A stretch of DNA of 64,000 nucleotides, from NCBI GenBank assembly GCA_039818985.1, contig JBCBSU010000001.1, positions 2,134,367 through 2,198,366 of the forward strand, read 5' to 3'. Every line of letters begins with the position of its first letter. The first letter of the stretch is position 1. The position numbers were made by a program, and so were the translations under genes. Under the pieces are notes generated by a model. That model made no database searches, was not told where the DNA came from, and saw only the letters and a program-made list of their open reading frames with translations. This DNA is from Pseudomonadota bacterium (GTDB lineage Bacteria > Pseudomonadota > Alphaproteobacteria > Sphingomonadales > Sphingomonadaceae). This document shows, one piece after another, positions 60,563-64,000 of the stretch.

Positions 60563-61402
60563 GTGCCGTCACAAGTCGATACAGTACAGAGCCAGGGGGT
60601 AAATCGCGTCACACGCGCCATTGCCCAGTCTGCGCGCCGTACCGGTGTCGATTTCGGCTATCTGATGAACCAGGCCCGCATCGAAAGCGGCATGAACCCC
60701 AACGCCAGGGCACGTACTTCTTCAGCCACAGGGCTGTACCAGTTTATCGACCAGAGCTGGCTCGATGTCGTCGAGAAACATGGCCAGAAGCACGGCCTGG
60801 GCTGGGCTGCGGATGCCATTCACCGCGACGGCAAGGGCAGGCTCAGCGTCAGCGATAGCAACAGCAAGGCGCAGATTTTCGCGCTCCGCACCAACCCCGA
60901 AGTTGCTGCACTGATGGCCGGCGAATTCGCCGCCGACAATCGCGATTATCTCGAAGGCAAGCTGGGCCGCGAAATGGCGCCCGTCGACCTTTACCTCGCG
61001 CATTTCCTCGGTCCTGCCGGTGCACACAAATTCCTCAAACAGCATGCCGCCAATCCCGGTGCAGCGGCGGCAGAACATTTCCCCAAGGCTGCCGCTGCCA
61101 ACCGGCCGATATTCTATGCCGACAATGGCAAAGCGCGCAGCTTTGACGAGATCCGCGAGCGCTTTGCCGCCAAGCTGGGTAACGGCAACGCCTTGCCGCC
61201 GGGCGGCAACATCATGCCAGCGGGCAACAAGCGTCCCGTTGCGGCCGCACGCTATGTCCAGCCTGCCGATTATGTCCGGATCGCCAGCCGCCGCGCGCCC
61301 GACAGCCACAATATGAACACGCCTGAAGCTGCGAGCCGCAGCGCCAATGAACATGCCCGCCTCGCCTATATGCGCCTGGCTTCGATGGGAACCGACAGCT
61401 AA
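60563..61402 (+). CDS. flagellar-type lytic transglycosylase (SLT domain)
   Basis: 279 residues from a GTG at 60563 (GTGGAGACAGG upstream). Residues 15-150 form a soluble-lytic-transglycosylase-like domain: ARIESGMNPNARARTSSATGLYQFIDQSWLDVV has the catalytic glutamate (Glu41) and the GLYQF motif. There is also APVDLYLAHFLGPAGAHKFL. No signal peptide is evident, as in proteins exported by the flagellar apparatus or by an unknown route. The C-terminal half is Ala/Pro-rich. It overlaps flhA in TAATG. It probably opens peptidoglycan for the rod, complementing the FlgJ lacking a hydrolase. Confidence 0.87.
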   Translation: MPSQVDTVQSQGVNRVTRAIAQSARRTGVDFGYLMNQARIESGMNPNARARTSSATGLYQFIDQSWLDVVEKHGQKHGLGWAADAIHRDGKGRLSVSDSNSKAQIFALRTNPEVAALMAGEFAADNRDYLEGKLGREMAPVDLYLAHFLGPAGAHKFLKQHAANPGAAAAEHFPKAAAANRPIFYADNGKARSFDEIRERFAAKLGNGNALPPGGNIMPAGNKRPVAAARYVQPADYVRIASRRAPDSHNMNTPEAASRSANEHARLAYMRLASMGTDS

Positions 61403-63531
61403 TGCCCCTCAAGAATTTCTCATCCAAGGATATTGCCGGCGGCCTGGGTGGCGCATTGCTGCCCTTTGCCACGCTGTTGCTTGTTATCTTCCTGGTGCTG
61501 CCGGTTCCGGCATTCATTCTCGATGTCGGTTTCATCACCAACATCATGATTTCGCTGGCGGTGTTGATGGTGGCGCTGAACGCCACCAAGCCGCTTGATT
61601 TTTCAAGTTTCCCCACGGTCCTGCTCTTTGCCACCCTTCTGAGACTGGGCCTGAATGTCGCCTCCACCCGTGTTGTTCTGGTCAGCGGGCATGAAGGCGG
61701 TGACGCCGCCGGTCAGGTTATAGAAGCCTTTGGCAGCTTCCTGATCGGCGGCGACTATATTGTCGGTCTGTTCGTCTTTGCGATCCTGATGATCATCAAT
61801 CTGGTGGTGATCACCAAAGGCGCAGGCCGGGTCTCCGAGGTATCGGCGCGCTTCACACTCGATGCATTGCCGGGCAAGCAGATGGCGATTGATGCTGATC
61901 TCAACGCCGGACTGATTTCCCCAGAAGAGGCCAAACAGCGTCGTGCCGATGTCGCCACCGAAGCCGATTTTTACGGCTCGATGGACGGTGCCTCGAAATT
62001 TGTGAAAGGCGATGCCGTTGCCGGGGTCCTCATCCTGGCGATCAACATCATCGGCGGTATCATTCTCGGCATTGCCAGCCATGGCCTCGACATCACCGAT
62101 GCCGCCTCGACCTATACCATGCTGGCCATTGGCGATGCGCTGGTGGCGCAGGTCCCTGCCCTGCTGCTTTCGATTGCCGCCGCGGCCATCGTCACCCGCG
62201 TATCATCGCCGATGAACCTGCAGGGTCAGATTACCTCGCAATTCAGCCTGTCACGGGCATGGTTGCCGGTGGCGGCGATCCTGTCGGTGCTGGGCATATT
62301 GCCCGGTATGCCCTCGCCGATCATATTGCCGGCGGCGGCACTGGCCGGGTTCTTCGCCTGGTATTGCGCAAGGCCGCGACAGGATGATGACGCATCCGCT
62401 GAACCTGTCGCCCCGCCCAACCCCAATATCATCCACTGGGAAGATGTCTCCAATGACGCGATGCTGGGCATCGAGGTCGGCTATGCGCTGACCCCGTTGG
62501 TAGACGAACGCAAGGAAGCGCCGCTGATCAAGCGCGTCACCGGCATCCGCAAGCAGATTTCGCGCGAGCTTGGGTTCGTCATCCCGCTGGTGCGGATCAA
62601 GGATGACATGAATCTCGAGCCCAATGGCTATCGCATCACCATGGGCGGTGCGGTCATTGCCGAAGACGAGATCTGGCCGGAGGACATGCTGGCGCTCGAC
62701 AGCGGCGAGACCGACGGCACCATGGAAGGCCGTGTCTGCAAGGATCCGACCTTCGGCATGGACGCGGTGTGGATCAGTCCCGACAAGCGTGCCGATGCCA
62801 TCGTTCGCGGCTATACGGTGGTCGATGCCTCGACCGTCATGGCGACACATCTCAACCACATGATCCGCCAGCATGCGGCCCAGCTATTCGGTATGGACGA
62901 AGCGAAAAAGTTGCTCGACACGCTACAGGAAAGCGCACCCGAGCTGGTCGACGGCCTGACGCCACAGCCGCTGTCGCTGTTCATCATCTCGGCCGTGTGC
63001 TGCGAATTGCTGCGCGAAGGCGTGCCGCTGCGCGATTTCCGCCGTATCTGCTCGGCGATGGTCGAGGCCGCATCCGATGGTACCACCGATGTCGCCACCA
63101 TTACCGAGAGGGTGCGCGCGCGCATCGGTTCGATCATCATCCAGTCGCTGGTACCGGTCAGCATGCCACTGCCGGTGGTTACCCTCGACGCCGAGCTGGA
63201 GACATTACTGGCGCAGTCACTCAAGGTCAGCGGCGACGCCGCCTATCCGATCGAGCCTGGCCTCGCCCAACGCATTCTCTCGGCGCTCGAAGAGGCCAGC
63301 CGGCCCTTGATGCTGGAACAGCGCAACCATGCGCTGGTCACCTCGCCTGCCGCGCGCAAGCCGCTGGCCAATCTGCTGCGACCGCGTTTCCCCGACACCC
63401 CGGTGCTGTCCTTCCGCGAGCTGCCTGATGAGAAGCCGGTGGAGGTCATCGCTACCATCGGCAGCAGCCAGCAGGGCAGCCTGCCCAACCCCGGTCCCAA
63501 GGCCGAAAGCCACGAATTCAGGCAGCTTTGA
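61402..63531 (+). CDS. flhA: flagellar type III export gate protein FlhA
   Basis: 709 residues. Eight hydrophobic helices in the first 330 residues contain the family signatures (FITNIMISLAVLMVALNATKPLDFSSFPTVLLFATLLRLGLNVASTRVVL, GGDYIVGLFVFAILMIINLVVITKGAGRVSEVSARFTLDALPGKQMAIDADLNAGLI with the FHIPEP region). The cytoplasmic domain (about 340-690) has KDPTFGMDAVWI and THLNHMIRQHAAQLFGMDE. It drives protein export by the flagellum with FlhB, which is not in this window. Confidence 0.97.
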   Translation: MPLKNFSSKDIAGGLGGALLPFATLLLVIFLVLPVPAFILDVGFITNIMISLAVLMVALNATKPLDFSSFPTVLLFATLLRLGLNVASTRVVLVSGHEGGDAAGQVIEAFGSFLIGGDYIVGLFVFAILMIINLVVITKGAGRVSEVSARFTLDALPGKQMAIDADLNAGLISPEEAKQRRADVATEADFYGSMDGASKFVKGDAVAGVLILAINIIGGIILGIASHGLDITDAASTYTMLAIGDALVAQVPALLLSIAAAAIVTRVSSPMNLQGQITSQFSLSRAWLPVAAILSVLGILPGMPSPIILPAAALAGFFAWYCARPRQDDDASAEPVAPPNPNIIHWEDVSNDAMLGIEVGYALTPLVDERKEAPLIKRVTGIRKQISRELGFVIPLVRIKDDMNLEPNGYRITMGGAVIAEDEIWPEDMLALDSGETDGTMEGRVCKDPTFGMDAVWISPDKRADAIVRGYTVVDASTVMATHLNHMIRQHAAQLFGMDEAKKLLDTLQESAPELVDGLTPQPLSLFIISAVCCELLREGVPLRDFRRICSAMVEAASDGTTDVATITERVRARIGSIIIQSLVPVSMPLPVVTLDAELETLLAQSLKVSGDAAYPIEPGLAQRILSALEEASRPLMLEQRNHALVTSPAARKPLANLLRPRFPDTPVLSFRELPDEKPVEVIATIGSSQQGSLPNPGPKAESHEFRQL

Positions 63532-63544
63532 ACGGAGCCCGTAA

Positions 63545-64000
63545 ATGTATGAATCCCCACAGTCATCGCTGTATGGTCGCAAGCCGAAGCAAGTCTCTCC
63601 GGGTGAACTGGTTGAGCAGAATCTGCCGCTGGTACGGAAGATTGCCTGGCATGTGCACAGCATGGCACCCGGGGCCATCGATATCGAGGATCTGATCCAG
63701 ATCGGCATGGTGGCGCTGGTCGAAGCAGCCAACCGCTATGAGGATATGGGGCATAATTTTTCGACCTATGCCGGCACCCGTATTCGCGGCGCATTGATCG
63801 ATCATTTGCGCGCCTCGAGCAATTTGTGCCGGTCGGCACTGAATATGCGCAAGGCAATGCGTGCCACCGAGGAGAAACTGTCCCAGGAGCTGGGCCGTGC
63901 GCCGACCGAGGCGGAAATGGCCGAAGCCATGGGCCTGGACAGCGCCACCTATCGCGACCGTGCCGACAAGGCGCAGCAGATGCAGATCGAGTCGATGGAC
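63545..64000 (+). CDS. fliA: flagellar sigma-28 factor FliA (cut by window end)
   Basis: 152 codons from an ATG at 63545 to the window edge, 13 bases after flhA. Region 2 is intact: ELVEQNLPLVRKIAWHVHSMAPGAIDIEDLIQIGMVALVEAANRYEDMGHNFSTYAGTRIRGALIDHLRA, followed by the start of region 3 (RKAMRATEEKLSQELGRAPTEAEMAEAMGL). These identify FliA. Region 4, which reads the -35, lies beyond the window. It should recognise the TTAA-N15-(G/A)CCGTTAC sites listed here and be held by FlgM. Confidence 0.95.
   Translation, partial: MYESPQSSLYGRKPKQVSPGELVEQNLPLVRKIAWHVHSMAPGAIDIEDLIQIGMVALVEAANRYEDMGHNFSTYAGTRIRGALIDHLRASSNLCRSALNMRKAMRATEEKLSQELGRAPTEAEMAEAMGLDSATYRDRADKAQQMQIESMD

Overview
The window looks like chromosomal DNA of an alphaproteobacterium, most probably a (marine-type) member of the Sphingomonadales. 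The basis is the G+C-rich codon use, the protein flavour of the housekeeping genes, a REP-like inverted repeat at 13325-13398 of the kind common in sphingomonad genomes, and a flagellar set that keeps FliA and FlgM. This placement is inference: no rRNA or tRNA gene is present. Coding density is very high and no gene-free stretch exceeds 300 bases.

Layout. 1-1972: the start of an MBL-fold hydrolase gene, a winged-helix protein, and an S24 (LexA/CI-like) repressor divergent from two small genes across an operator-like region. 1992-11740 (minus): a tightly overlapping four-gene operon encoding a five-haem membrane-anchored cytochrome, a lipoprotein with two GlcG/HbpS-type haem-binding domains, an outer-membrane beta-barrel, and a 1433-residue ten-haem cytochrome fused to an LVIVD-type propeller. 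It reads as an undescribed porin-cytochrome electron conduit. 11881-18249 (minus): aldehyde dehydrogenase, acetolactate-synthase-like ThDP enzyme, D-2-hydroxyacid dehydrogenase, TM2 protein and cysS. 18354-35985 (minus): a 17.6-kb cluster of CHAT-domain protease with TPR-like region, CHASE2 adenylate/guanylate cyclase, two paralogous secreted proteins of unknown family, a TpsB/FhaC transporter and a 2942-residue TpsA exoprotein. This suggests a signalling- and protease-linked two-partner secretion system. 36242-41882: nitroreductase, membrane-anchored sorbosone-dehydrogenase-like protein, Ca2+/Na+ antiporter and an M13 peptidase. 42059-47348: a four-gene tripartite ABC exporter (permease, ATPase, membrane fusion protein, outer-membrane factor) divergent from a TetR regulator.

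47371-64000 is a flagellar region: motAB, the flgBCDEFGHIJKL operon (minus), and on the plus strand a second divergent MotA/MotB-like stator pair, flgA-flgM-flgN, then lytic transglycosylase-flhA-fliA (fliA cut by the window end). Three near-perfect sigma-54 (-24/-12) elements precede flgB, flgA and the transglycosylase gene. Three sites sharing a TTAA-N15-(G/A)CCGTTAC pattern precede motA, the second stator and flgM, and are read as FliA-type promoters. The FliA-type promoter of the second stator and the sigma-54 promoter of the flgB operon face each other within 75 bp, so their transcripts overlap.

The two most interesting systems are the porin-cytochrome-like operon and the CHAT/CHASE2-cyclase/two-partner-secretion cluster. 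Functions for both are inferred from domain content and gene order only.
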